NCBI GenBank assembly: GCA_021841005.1
Contig: JAKBVZ010000036.1
Location: 1-64,000 of the forward strand
Reading direction: 5' to 3'
DNA from: Actinomycetes bacterium
GTDB lineage: Bacteria > Actinomycetota > Acidimicrobiia > Acidimicrobiales > JAMCPL01
DNA: 64,000 nucleotides
Below are positions 1-10,246 of the stretch, piece after piece (the stretch's first letter is position 1; each line of letters begins with the position of its first letter). Below the pieces are notes generated by a model. That model searched no databases. It was given only the letters and a program-made list of their open reading frames with translations, and was not told the DNA's origin. A program made the translations under genes and the position numbers.

Positions 1-162
1 GGTGTAGGGAGCTGCAACCGAAGAGGGTAGGGTTGCCGGAGAGAAGACCGATACTGCACTTGCAGTCGAAGTTACACCAAGAGCGATGACAGGCACCATG
101 GCCAGAGACAATGCGAGCATGGAACCGGCGGTCGCAGGAAATTTCAGCCTGTGGAGCAACAA
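1..162 (-). CDS. N-terminus of a secreted protein (partial, runs off the window start)
   Basis: Minus-strand frame from a TTG at 160-162 reads LLHRLKFPATAGSMLALSLAMVPVIALGVTSTASAVSV..., a typical signal peptide; open to position 1. Confidence 0.45.
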   Translation of the reverse strand, partial: MLLHRLKFPATAGSMLALSLAMVPVIALGVTSTASAVSVFSPATLPSSVAAPYT

Positions 163-336
163 GCCATCATGACGCCCAGACTTATTGACCACCCGAAAGA
201 CTGTAACCACTACGCTTCTCTCTATGCACTCTCTTGCTAATCGCAAGCCGCCGCCACCGACATTATACCGACAACAAATAACTTAGCCCCGTCACAAGCG
301 CCGACCCCTGTGGCACAACCTTGATATACCGGTGAA

Positions 337-370
337 ACATGTGCCGGCTACCAAAATAGCCGGCACATGT
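337..370 (-). terminator. Perfect 14-bp stem hairpin downstream of the TIG protein gene
   Basis: ACATGTGCCGGCTA-CCAAAA-TAGCCGGCACATGT; lies just 3' of the CDS ending at 403; no strong U-tract. Confidence 0.55.
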
Positions 371-402
371 GAAAGGTACTACCTAATCACTGAACGGTCA
401 GC

Positions 403-3144
403 TCAGGAATACCACCCGACAACATCTACGATGACATTCGCCCCGCTGGAAGCATAGACATCCATCTGGCCGGAAGAACTCAGCTTCGATATGACCATAT
501 TGGGCACCACTTGCCCCTTCGACCAGTTGATATTGGAAGTGGTAGGTTGGCTGCTCCCTGCTGCCCACACTGTAAGATAGCCCGCCCCCGTAGTGTTCAC
601 TACAGTGACATTAGCCACGACAGCAGTTGCGCTGGATGGGACACCACCTATCCCGACAACCTGCACCTTTACAGGACCCACCGATGGCCCAAGCGCAGTG
701 CCGGAGTTGGCACACTGCCCCGTCACGCCACCGACAACATCCTTGATGCCGCCCAATACTGATGCCGCCCGGGTATCACATATACGTACTGGCGAGCTGG
801 GAGTCATAGTGAGACCCGACGAGGAAAAGTAACCATTTATGTCAACGACCACATTGGTCGGAGTACCAGCCGAGTTGTAAATGTATATCTCACCTCCCGA
901 CCCTACTTCCACCGCCACGCTGTTGGCAGATGCTCCCCCTGCATGGAAGTTCACATTAGAGGTCATCGGCGGACTGGTGCTGGACCCAGCGGGCCACGCA
1001 GTCAGATATCCACCTGACGTCGGACCGGCAGCGGTGAGTACCATGCTGACGGCGCTTACCCCAGACGATGGGATACTCCCTATTCCGGTGACCTTCACTT
1101 TGATGTATCCAGTGGCTGCCGGCGCAGTCTCCGTATTTGCGGTGATATAAGGCTCATTAGCGCAGAACCCCGGCTCCGGACTTGCGGAGCATCTCGTGTC
1201 CAAGACCCTTATCGGAACAGGTAACGGAGTAAACTTGTTGGTCGCAGTGGTCGAAGGCGGCTCGTAGTAGCCCTCGACATCCACTATTATATTCACTCCG
1301 GCGGACGATGACAGTATACTGACATAGCCTGGACTGCCGCTACTATTGTTGCCAAGCGCCACGGTGACCAGGTTTGGAACTGCCTCACCCGGCGCATAAT
1401 TCAAACTTGACGCCGTAGGTGGATTTGTGCCAGACGGGTAAGCAGTAAGGTATCCGGAATGTGCACTGGCGGATGCCACTGCAGTAATCGTAAGCACCAC
1501 CGCCTGAGCGCCTGAGGGCACAGCATTGGACCCACTGCCGGTACCAGCCACCAAGGCCGTGATATGCCCGCCAGCACCCGGCGGCGCGAGCCCAGCATTA
1601 GCACTGGGAAGATGTTCCGAGGAGCAAAAGCTCGGTGGAGGACTTGCGGAGCATCTCGTGTCCACTATGCGGTACGGAGTAACCGGCACGTAAGGCTGGC
1701 TCGGGGTGACATAGACGAATCCGCTGCCCACACTGGTGCCGTTCGCGGTGGTAACCGTAACTTGCACAGTTCCCGGTGAACTTACCGGAGGCACGGTAGC
1801 CGTAAGTTCGGTGGAGCTGACCACGGTCACCTTGCTGGATGCATTAGATCCGAATTTGACAGCGGTGGCACCGTTCAGATTTATGCCTGTAATAGTTACC
1901 GTTCCGCCGCCGGTGACCGGTGAGGAGTCCGGAGTGATGGAGGACACCATCGGCGTGACATTCTTCTCGACAGTAAGAGGAGCGCTGGCCTCGAGGCAGG
2001 AACTGCCGACCGAACTGGGACAGTTGCTCCCACCATTGCCACTGTATATCTTGAACGGATTAGCCTCGAACACATGCACCGTGTAGCTGCCTGCTGCCGT
2101 AGCGGGGATGGGAATCGACCCACTCAGTGTGGGGTAGCTTGTCCAGCTGCAGGATACACCATTGCCGGAGGCTGGATTGCAGTTGTACACCGCCTTGGCG
2201 ACCTTGACGATGGGGTTGCTCGCTGGATTGTTGTAAGTCATACATGCGCCCCCTGAGGTCGGGCAGAGCTGTACCACCAACGGTGCAGGCGGGATATTCA
2301 GCCCGCCGATCGCTGCGATGGTTCCTCCTGCGAACGGTACCTGCATCTCTGGAAGTCCCCACCAGTAAGGACAGGCGGTACTGGAAGTAGGTGATGAAGG
2401 GTTGGTGCAACCGGTACTCGATAGACTCACGCTGGAGCCTGCTGTCACTGTAGTGGAACCGAGGCTGAGCGTGGGTGCAGCTGGAGTGGGCTGGCCCTGA
2501 TACTTGAGGAGCACCAGTCCCCAGGCATCTCCGGCGCCATCGGCAACCGAGAATGCGCAACCCGGCAGGCCCACGTTTGCCTGCAACTGGCTGAGCGGGC
2601 ACTGAGCGTTGGGGTCTCCAGCAGCGGTCACTATGGACTTACTCCCACCAGCTTTGAACGGCTTGGGCACCGTGTAGCTGAAATCCCAGGTTGGGGTGCA
2701 GCTATTGAATGCTGGGCAGGAGTTGATCGTAGCAGCGTTCACATCCGCCTCGTTCTCCAGCAGTTCCACCTGCGTAGGACTGGTGGTACCAGTGCACTGC
2801 TGCCCGCCGCACTGCCCTACCATCAGTAAGGGACTCCCCTCTGCGGCTACCAATGCAATTGCATTGCTCGGCACCTTCAGGTTGCTGCATTGCACGTTCA
2901 ACGACGCTCCCGCGCTTACGGCCACCACGCCTAGCTTCATCGGGGTGATGGTGGATGTGACTCCATTGACACTGCAGTCCTGTGGCGCATACGTGGCCGC
3001 GCTTGCGACCGATGCTGTGGCCGCCAAAGTACCCGCAGTCACGGTCGCCAGTAAGCCCAGGCCAGCCAGCCAGGCGACAAGCACATGCAATGCCCTTCTC
3101 ACCCGACTGCCTACTGACCTGCTATCCGCAAAGCTGTTTTCCAT
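403..3144 (-). CDS. Secreted IPT/TIG-domain surface protein with three C-terminal 'RxxDTR...GYLT.(Y/W)' repeats
   Basis: Long ORF; preferred start MENSFADS... preceded by AAGGGG (ORF track extends to 3243); signal peptide; TIG-like segment SSITPDSSPVTGGGTVTITGINLNGATAVKFG; three DTR repeats. Confidence 0.8.
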   Translation of the reverse strand: MENSFADSRSVGSRVRRALHVLVAWLAGLGLLATVTAGTLAATASVASAATYAPQDCSVNGVTSTITPMKLGVVAVSAGASLNVQCSNLKVPSNAIALVAAEGSPLLMVGQCGGQQCTGTTSPTQVELLENEADVNAATINSCPAFNSCTPTWDFSYTVPKPFKAGGSKSIVTAAGDPNAQCPLSQLQANVGLPGCAFSVADGAGDAWGLVLLKYQGQPTPAAPTLSLGSTTVTAGSSVSLSSTGCTNPSSPTSSTACPYWWGLPEMQVPFAGGTIAAIGGLNIPPAPLVVQLCPTSGGACMTYNNPASNPIVKVAKAVYNCNPASGNGVSCSWTSYPTLSGSIPIPATAAGSYTVHVFEANPFKIYSGNGGSNCPSSVGSSCLEASAPLTVEKNVTPMVSSITPDSSPVTGGGTVTITGINLNGATAVKFGSNASSKVTVVSSTELTATVPPVSSPGTVQVTVTTANGTSVGSGFVYVTPSQPYVPVTPYRIVDTRCSASPPPSFCSSEHLPSANAGLAPPGAGGHITALVAGTGSGSNAVPSGAQAVVLTITAVASASAHSGYLTAYPSGTNPPTASSLNYAPGEAVPNLVTVALGNNSSGSPGYVSILSSSAGVNIIVDVEGYYEPPSTTATNKFTPLPVPIRVLDTRCSASPEPGFCANEPYITANTETAPAATGYIKVKVTGIGSIPSSGVSAVSMVLTAAGPTSGGYLTAWPAGSSTSPPMTSNVNFHAGGASANSVAVEVGSGGEIYIYNSAGTPTNVVVDINGYFSSSGLTMTPSSPVRICDTRAASVLGGIKDVVGGVTGQCANSGTALGPSVGPVKVQVVGIGGVPSSATAVVANVTVVNTTGAGYLTVWAAGSSQPTTSNINWSKGQVVPNMVISKLSSSGQMDVYASSGANVIVDVVGWYS

Positions 3145-3550
3145 TGTAATCCCCTTCACTCGCTTTCCTGCTCTATGCACTTCATATACTTCAGTATTTT
3201 CATGCTTGATATTCAATACGCTCCCACGATACCCCATGATCACCTACCGGACGCTCTACCTCCAGCAAGTTGCGAACAATCATGATTGTATACGAAACGG
3301 TAGTATAGCATGCCACCGTCTTGTTGTCAAGTGAATTCCCGTAAATCCGTGATATAATGCGGGAATGTCACTCCAGCTATCATGTCAGGGCACCATATTC
3401 CTGGTGCCTGGATACCTGAATGATGTCCGTACAGAGGTGTGGACATGTAGACGTGTGGGGTGTAGACACGTACTTGCATGCATGTCTCCGTTTTCAGGCG
3501 CATGCCGACCGGGAGTCTTGCCGCGGCATCCGTCGTGTCGCCCTCTGGCA

Positions 3551-4462
3551 TCATAGTGTAGCATACTGCGATGCAGGCGGGACGGCTACGGGAGGCACTG
3601 TCGTGCCGAAGTTGCTGAGCGACACTCTAAGGGTAATGGTCCTTGCCGGTATGCTGCCTCTCGCCTCGGTGTCTATGACCGACGACAGCCTGACTGCATA
3701 TCCTGAACCATCCACCCAGACATGCACTACGACCGCTGCTATGCCCCAGGACTCCAGCGCGGCAAACAATGCCCGCGGAACCGACGGTGTTGTACCCGCC
3801 TGGTACAGGTTGACCGTAGCCCTGTACTCGGTAGAACCTCCTCCCACCGAAGAGTGCCCCTCGCTGGAAACCGTCATGTCAGGAGTTGAAAGCACATGCA
3901 GAAAGTCGACTGGGTTGCTGACCAAACTTGCCGCCTGCTGCGGCTGCAAGCCAGTGAGGCCAGCTACAGCACTTGGGGTAAGGAGACCGTACTTCCTGCC
4001 TCCAAGCATGCCAGCAAGCACCGAACCGCTGTTCGGGAGCACATACAGACTGCCTGCAGCAAATAGCGCCTTGGCGGGGCCATTGAGCAGTGACGGCGAC
4101 CCGGCGCCGCTCCCCGTACCGCTGATTGCCAGTTCGAGAGCGCCGTACTGCTTGGCAAGGTCGAACGGACCTGCAGCGTGAATAGTAAGCAAGGGAAACG
4201 GTATGGTGGTGGACCCGGCCACAGCCGTTACATTGGTGATCGACATCGAGAATGATATATTCGCAGTGCGCGTCATTGCCTCGGAGACGCTCCGCTCCAC
4301 CCTGTCACGGGAAGGGAAGCTCTCATACGATACCGAGCTGGGCTTCACAGAAGTAGTGCCGGAATTGCCGGAGCCAGTCGATTGCGAGCAGGCGGCCAGC
4401 CCCATGGGCAATAGGGTCAGTGCAATCGGCAGGACGTACCTGCGCAAAACCTCACGCATCAC
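3551..4462 (-). CDS. Putative lipoprotein
   Basis: N-terminus MMREVLRRYVLPIALTLLPMGLAACSQ with lipobox LAAC. Confidence 0.7.
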   Translation of the reverse strand: MMREVLRRYVLPIALTLLPMGLAACSQSTGSGNSGTTSVKPSSVSYESFPSRDRVERSVSEAMTRTANISFSMSITNVTAVAGSTTIPFPLLTIHAAGPFDLAKQYGALELAISGTGSGAGSPSLLNGPAKALFAAGSLYVLPNSGSVLAGMLGGRKYGLLTPSAVAGLTGLQPQQAASLVSNPVDFLHVLSTPDMTVSSEGHSSVGGGSTEYRATVNLYQAGTTPSVPRALFAALESWGIAAVVVHVWVDGSGYAVRLSSVIDTEARGSIPARTITLRVSLSNFGTTVPPVAVPPASQYATL

Positions 4463-5640
4463 GGACGCTTCACCCGTCCATGTGCAGTAGCGCTGCCATG
4501 AGAACCTGCATGCGCTCCGCTGGCATCTTTTGCTCCGGCATGCGCTCCGCTGGCATGTGCCCGGGCGGCTACCTGCGCAAGCGCCCCACTCTCCACCTTC
4601 ACCAGATGCACCATCAGAGATGCAGGGAATGCCTGGCCGGAGCCAGCAAGAAAGAGACTCACCGTAAAACGCCCGTCAAACAGCGCGACCATCGTATCGT
4701 AATACTGCGTTGTAAACAATACCCCTTCTGAGAATGACATGACGTACTGGTAGGATGCGCCGGACACTCCCGGGACCAGGCGTGGCAGGGGGACCTGCTG
4801 GACGCTCTTCACACTCACGACGACGGGAAGCGTGATATTGCGTACACCTGTGCTCGTGCTCGTGCTCGTGCCCGGCGCGCCGGGCTGGGAACCCGCCGTC
4901 CCGGAGGAAGTTGCAGACCTCGATGAGGCTGCTGGGGCTGCCGACATGACAGCTGCCAGCAAACCTGCGGAGCAGCCACCATAGCGGGCGGAACGGAGAA
5001 GTTCCGCCTCCCGCACGACCGTACGCGAACTGGCCTGCACGGCGGCCACCGAACTAGCCTGCGCATCTTGACCCGGCGGCGCCACGAAGTTGGGCGACGT
5101 ATGGTAGCCGACCACCCCACCAAGCCCGCCGATCATGCCGGTGGTGCCTACCGTGGCAGCCAGTGACGGTGGCATGTGCATGCAGGAGACAAACGCTTTG
5201 ACCGGCCCTGACCTGCTGCCTCCGGCTAGTAGCTTCCCTACCGGTATCTCCGGGTTTGCGGTTACGGTCTTCCAGGAAGGTGGGAAATCTGAACTGCGCA
5301 ACGATAGGACCTCCTCATCCGCGACGAAACGCGCCGCCCCCATGGTCAGATGGTAACCAGCCTTTTCCCCCTGCCCTTTCCCCTGTACGAGTGTTACGGC
5401 CTTGCCATTGCCCGAAGGTCCCGCCACTACGCCAGCAGCAACAGCCGCTGCGATCAGGACAACCGCGCCGACAGCTACCGCCTCCGGCTTGTGTTGCTTC
5501 AAAACCCTGGCGAGCCTCCGCCGAAAGGTCTCCCGGTGAAGCGGCCCTACCGACAGGAGTTCCGGCTGCTCCTCCTGCTCTCGTTCATCCACCGCTCGAT
5601 GATCCGGTCGGCGGTAGTCCTGCAGCGCTCGGCGGAGCAA
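4459..5640 (-). CDS. Membrane-anchored protein of unknown function
   Basis: ORF with one TM segment (AVAVGAVVLIAAAVAAGVVAG); 4-nt overlap with the lipoprotein gene; start uncertain (GTG near 5592 is an alternative). Confidence 0.6.
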   Translation of the reverse strand: MLRRALQDYRRPDHRAVDEREQEEQPELLSVGPLHRETFRRRLARVLKQHKPEAVAVGAVVLIAAAVAAGVVAGPSGNGKAVTLVQGKGQGEKAGYHLTMGAARFVADEEVLSLRSSDFPPSWKTVTANPEIPVGKLLAGGSRSGPVKAFVSCMHMPPSLAATVGTTGMIGGLGGVVGYHTSPNFVAPPGQDAQASSVAAVQASSRTVVREAELLRSARYGGCSAGLLAAVMSAAPAASSRSATSSGTAGSQPGAPGTSTSTSTGVRNITLPVVVSVKSVQQVPLPRLVPGVSGASYQYVMSFSEGVLFTTQYYDTMVALFDGRFTVSLFLAGSGQAFPASLMVHLVKVESGALAQVAARAHASGAHAGAKDASGAHAGSHGSATAHGRVKRP

Positions 5641-6568
5641 GCGAACTCTGAGAAACCGGAGTACTCGGCAGGGTAAACGTTCCGGGCGGAACCGACGTGC
5701 TGTAGCTGGTCAGCTGGAGCGTGCCTCCCCCGGTCGATCCCGAAATATAGCCTATGATACCCTGGGCGTTGAAGCAGTAGGTTATAACTCCCGCTGCTAT
5801 ATTCAGGCAGGTCATCTGCATGCCAAGTACAGTCTTAGTGCTCTCGGTAAACATGCCGGCGGCGGCTGCACCCTTGTGCTTGGCAAGCTGGCTGCTGATA
5901 TGGCTGACCGCTTGCTGCACGCCATTCACTAGCGCGGTAGCTGGCGAAAGGGCGCTGGAAGATATCGCCTGGGTAGACTTGATGCAGAGTGACTTGCCGG
6001 CCGGGATGGAGGAAATCCCACTGGAGCCAGCGCTGGCGGAATGCTCGAAGCACTCGTAGCTCCCGCTGCTGAGATTATATCCCGTTATACTGATACCCTG
6101 CGAAGACACGCTCAGCTTGCTGTCAGGAGGATCCTGCGCAACGCTGAAGCTGGTCACCTGGCTACCCTTGGTCACCTGGTATGTCGCGGTATATATCGCT
6201 TTACCACTTGCCGCGTTGCTGTTGTTGAGCAGCGCCTGGGCGGTAGCCGCTGACACTGCCTTCTGCCCCGCAGGAACGGTAAGGTGACCGACATTGATAT
6301 GGATCGATTGTTGACTGCCTCCAGTGGCCGACTTGGACGTCGAGGTTGTGGTGCTGGAGGTCCCTTTCCCTGGTGATCTGGAGTTGGCCTGCAACGCAAC
6401 CTTTTTCACCGGCACTCCCGACCTGCCGGGCAGCACCAAGAAGAGCACCCCTGCAACCAGCACTGCGGCCATGACCGCACTTGCCAATGCCCATACCCAC
6501 CGTGAACCACCATTCCTGCGATCAGCCCCTCCATCCTGCACAGGATTTACATTCTCCGTACCTGTCAT
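5585..6568 (-). CDS. Membrane-anchored protein of unknown function
   Basis: ORF with N-terminal TM (WALASAVMAAVLVAGVLFLVLPG) and Ser/Thr-rich ectodomain. Confidence 0.65.
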   Translation of the reverse strand: MTGTENVNPVQDGGADRRNGGSRWVWALASAVMAAVLVAGVLFLVLPGRSGVPVKKVALQANSRSPGKGTSSTTTSTSKSATGGSQQSIHINVGHLTVPAGQKAVSAATAQALLNNSNAASGKAIYTATYQVTKGSQVTSFSVAQDPPDSKLSVSSQGISITGYNLSSGSYECFEHSASAGSSGISSIPAGKSLCIKSTQAISSSALSPATALVNGVQQAVSHISSQLAKHKGAAAAGMFTESTKTVLGMQMTCLNIAAGVITYCFNAQGIIGYISGSTGGGTLQLTSYSTSVPPGTFTLPSTPVSQSSLAPPSAAGLPPTGSSSGG

Positions 6569-6767
6569 GTGTTCACTCTCCTTACCTTAATCCGTACCCA
6601 TAATCTTACCTGCCGACCATGTCTCACATCGGTCACTGCCAGCATCAGTCACTGTCACATCGGTCGCCGCTATGGAGCCTGCCAACTGCCGTCTACCGAG
6701 ATGTAATAGGCATCGGTGCCCGACCATCTACTGCCGACCATCCAGAGCGTGTCGCCCGCTCCCCCGA

Positions 6768-9700
6768 TCATCCGCCCGCTCCGGTCAATGCCTGCTCAGC
6801 GGAGCTGTTCACCACTCCCGTACTGACTGGCTGCCAGGTAAGGGCGCTCGCCGCCGCCGGTGAAGCCGCTCCGTAGAAGTGAGGCGGGCTCTCCAGTATC
6901 TGCCTTGGATCAAAGGACAGATCCCAGTAGTATCCCGAATTGGACAGGCAATTCATGAACGGCAGGGTGCTCCCAGTGGTGTTGAACAGGTTACCGAGCG
7001 ACTGGCACTCGCCCGTCCATCTCCCACCGAAGTACTCGGTAACGGATCCATTCACATAGAGCCGACCCATTGAATACCCTGCCTGCGAGTTGTTGACCTT
7101 GAACATGCCGCAATTCAGGTTCCAGGAGGGACATACCGACGACGTACCTGACAGGAACGAGTTCTGCACCGCGTTGTATGCAGGGTAACCACCGTTGGGC
7201 AGTTGCTGCCCGACCGCCAGTATGACCGCATTCACCACAGCGCGCTGGGCGGCCGACGTTGCAACATACCCCTCACCGTAGAATGCAGGGAAGTTGGTAT
7301 CGGGGCTGAAGTAGTCGATGAACTGATCCACCGGCCAGGTCGAACTGGACTGGCCCCCGCACCAGTCCCCGTTCATCACCCAATCAATGACACCATCCAC
7401 CACTCCACCTAGCCCCATGCCATTAGGAATACAGATCTCGTCGCCATCACCGGTACCATTGGGCCCATCAGGTTTCAACAGTGCTCCAACATTGACGGTA
7501 CCACCATTGAACTGGTTGTTGTCCGATTCGCCGAAGTCAGGTTGCCATGGAGGATCGGTCCAGTTTTCATTCCAGACGATTTGTTGGTAGGAACACCAGT
7601 TCATACTAAAGCTGCCCCAGCTATTCCAATTAAAGCTGCATGGGTACCAGATGGTAATATAGACTTGGCACTCGCCGCAAAAAACCAAATCAGCCAGTCC
7701 ATCAACAATATCGCCAAGCAATGCGGCCGGCTCATCAAAAGACATCCATGAAGCCTCAGATGGGTCCGGGAAGAGCACATTCGGATTGGTCGTATCGTCA
7801 TTGAACGTACCTCCACCGTACTGGTAGCAGTTGTTGAATCCTGAATTGGGACAGTCCGTCTCGTTCCTCCCGACCAGGTAGAGAAGCATCAGATCAGCCG
7901 CAAAGGTCACGTAGTAACAGATGGTGGCAACCGACGCCAGAATTGGTATACCGATCCCAACAAGCGACAGGGCCGCTGCAATTGCTCCTAATACCGTACA
8001 AATATCGCTGATATACCCGACCACGGTCGTAAAGGTGTTGACGTTTGAATCCTGCGGGTGATTGATCTCTACGTTGCCCTGAGCAGTCAGCCCGAGAAGG
8101 CTGTTGCAGAGCGACCCCGCCACAGCGCTGCTCCCCGTACCAGGGCAGTTCGGGCCACCGTAGTAGATGCTGTTGGTGATGATCACATCGTTCTGCGCCG
8201 CAACCGTCAACCGCCCGTTCAATGTACCCTGAATAATAGCGTTGCCGTTGGAGCAGTTCTGGTTCTGGATAGGATTGGCCTGGCTCGTTCCATAGCCGTA
8301 GTTGAGAGCGGTGAACGGATAACTGGGAAAGTTCTTGCAGGTATGGTGCGTGTACTCGTTGGCCACGTAGATCACCCCGTTCGCAGGAAGCGCGGCTGTA
8401 CCCCCGTTCGACGGGCACCCATTATTGTAGGTGCTGTTGATACCGATGGTGTCCGGATTCCATACGGTCATCGTGCCGTTGGCATTCAACAGGATAATTG
8501 CCTGCCCTTGATAGAGGCACCCACCCGGTGACTCGGGCACCGTGATTCCACCAGGCTCGATATAATGCCCACCCTGGGACGCTATGGACTCGAGGTTTGG
8601 ATTTGGTTGCGGCAACTGCTCCAGCTTGGAACCGAGTGTGACCGATGACCCAGGGGTCAATGTCGGCCCTGCCGATGGACAGGAGGGATATCCGGTCAGC
8701 AGAGCCAGAGTACTGCCAAGCCCTCCCGGGATTCCAGGTATCGGGCCCTGGCTGACCCCGCCGCCGCCCTGGGAAACCGGGGCGCCCGCGACGATATTAC
8801 CATTGATCACGGGTGACACCGGTGAGAGGTTCCCGGTTGCAAAATAGAATACCGCGCCCAGTACGGCGTCTATCACAAGACCTGTCCAACTGGCGCCAAA
8901 GGCGCTCAGACCGAGTTGCACCCAGTTCACGAGGTGACTGGGCGGGAATCCGCAGTAGTACAGGCCGTCATTGGACCTGACGTTACCGTTGATCGTGTCC
9001 TGGTACTTACGGAAATAATTGCCTAACGACCAACTCGAACCAACCAGTGGAGACGGCAGCCCACCATTCCACGACCATCCGGCCTGGAGCGTATTCACTG
9101 GGCAACCGGGGAACGGACCGGAGAAGGTGATGCTCGTACCCGGCAATGAAAACTGCTGGCCAGCATAACGGACACATACCATGTCGACCACTTCCTGGAT
9201 GAATTGCGGCGTCAGCTGCAACCCGCCCGGCAAGGCGTTCTGGATATTTGGATCGAAGAACTCGACCAGATGTATCAGCACCGGTACATCGGTCTGCAGT
9301 GTGGAACGCGTCGGATTGGTTGCATTGAAATTGGTGTTGAGTGCGTAGTCCAGCGCGGGTCTCGAGAATACTGAACTCACCGCCTTGTAGGAACGTACCT
9401 GCCCCTTCGCGCCGGCCTCACCCGTAACCGTAACCTTGATACTGGCGCTGTTGAGGGTAAGGGTACCGATGGCAACCGACACGGTATAGTGCTCGCATGC
9501 CGGAGCGGAGGTACCTTTCACCGGCTGCCAGTTGATAATCCTCACATTCGGGATCACCTGCGTGTAGGGTCCAGTACAGCTGAATGGCGTGGCGCTCTCG
9601 CTCGGGCCGGAATACTGGCCACTCACCGCGTAGTTGAATTCACTGGCCGCTCCCGTCGGCTCCGTACCACCGGCCCCATAGTGGCTATCCTCGTTGTACT

Positions 9701-10070
9701 CCGCAAAGCTGATGTTCTGATCGAGCTGGTTGCGGTAGTTCGACATCCCGGCATTGGCGGCATCCCAGGCAAGCCTGCTGTTCACATTGGTGGCCACCAC
9801 CGGCAACGAGCCCGAGTTGGCCGAGTACAGTATAAGCGGCAGCAGCATCAGCAGCATCAGTACGACGATGATCATGATCATCGCCTGCCCGGCAACGCTC
9901 TGCGGGCGCAGGCCGAGCAGTTTCACTGCACCACCCTTATGCCCACCATGCCTGGTGCCGAGGCGCTTTTTCCAGTTTGCCCATCTTGCACTGCGTAATT
10001 TCCCGTCCGGACCCATTGAATCGAATGCGCCCCGACGATCACCTGAACCCATACTTTTCCCGAACATCAT
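6768..10070 (-). CDS. Very large PilX-like / pilus-assembly-associated protein
   Basis: ~1100 aa; N-terminal hydrophobic helix AGQAMIMIIVVLMLLMLLPLILYSANSG; AAGGAG 7 nt upstream of ATG at 10070; same-strand neighbours are prepilins. Confidence 0.65.
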   Translation of the reverse strand: MMFGKSMGSGDRRGAFDSMGPDGKLRSARWANWKKRLGTRHGGHKGGAVKLLGLRPQSVAGQAMIMIIVVLMLLMLLPLILYSANSGSLPVVATNVNSRLAWDAANAGMSNYRNQLDQNISFAEYNEDSHYGAGGTEPTGAASEFNYAVSGQYSGPSESATPFSCTGPYTQVIPNVRIINWQPVKGTSAPACEHYTVSVAIGTLTLNSASIKVTVTGEAGAKGQVRSYKAVSSVFSRPALDYALNTNFNATNPTRSTLQTDVPVLIHLVEFFDPNIQNALPGGLQLTPQFIQEVVDMVCVRYAGQQFSLPGTSITFSGPFPGCPVNTLQAGWSWNGGLPSPLVGSSWSLGNYFRKYQDTINGNVRSNDGLYYCGFPPSHLVNWVQLGLSAFGASWTGLVIDAVLGAVFYFATGNLSPVSPVINGNIVAGAPVSQGGGGVSQGPIPGIPGGLGSTLALLTGYPSCPSAGPTLTPGSSVTLGSKLEQLPQPNPNLESIASQGGHYIEPGGITVPESPGGCLYQGQAIILLNANGTMTVWNPDTIGINSTYNNGCPSNGGTAALPANGVIYVANEYTHHTCKNFPSYPFTALNYGYGTSQANPIQNQNCSNGNAIIQGTLNGRLTVAAQNDVIITNSIYYGGPNCPGTGSSAVAGSLCNSLLGLTAQGNVEINHPQDSNVNTFTTVVGYISDICTVLGAIAAALSLVGIGIPILASVATICYYVTFAADLMLLYLVGRNETDCPNSGFNNCYQYGGGTFNDDTTNPNVLFPDPSEASWMSFDEPAALLGDIVDGLADLVFCGECQVYITIWYPCSFNWNSWGSFSMNWCSYQQIVWNENWTDPPWQPDFGESDNNQFNGGTVNVGALLKPDGPNGTGDGDEICIPNGMGLGGVVDGVIDWVMNGDWCGGQSSSTWPVDQFIDYFSPDTNFPAFYGEGYVATSAAQRAVVNAVILAVGQQLPNGGYPAYNAVQNSFLSGTSSVCPSWNLNCGMFKVNNSQAGYSMGRLYVNGSVTEYFGGRWTGECQSLGNLFNTTGSTLPFMNCLSNSGYYWDLSFDPRQILESPPHFYGAASPAAASALTWQPVSTGVVNSSAEQALTGAGG

Positions 10071-10246
10071 GATCCACTCCTTGTTCCCCTTATTCCCCAC
10101 ACGCTGCCGTGCAGACACCACTCGCAACCTACCCTGACTACGCCATCCTCTCTCATCTCAGGATACCTCCCACCCTGATGTAATCTCTCGATCCAATCAT
10201 AATGACTCCATCCATATCCACATATCCACCAAGTAAGAGCCATCAA

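Noticed and set aside
2060-2602. 180-aa minus-strand ORF and other long ORFs inside the TIG gene
   Set aside because: Out-of-frame shadow ORFs of a longer, clearly coding frame; no recognisable domain.
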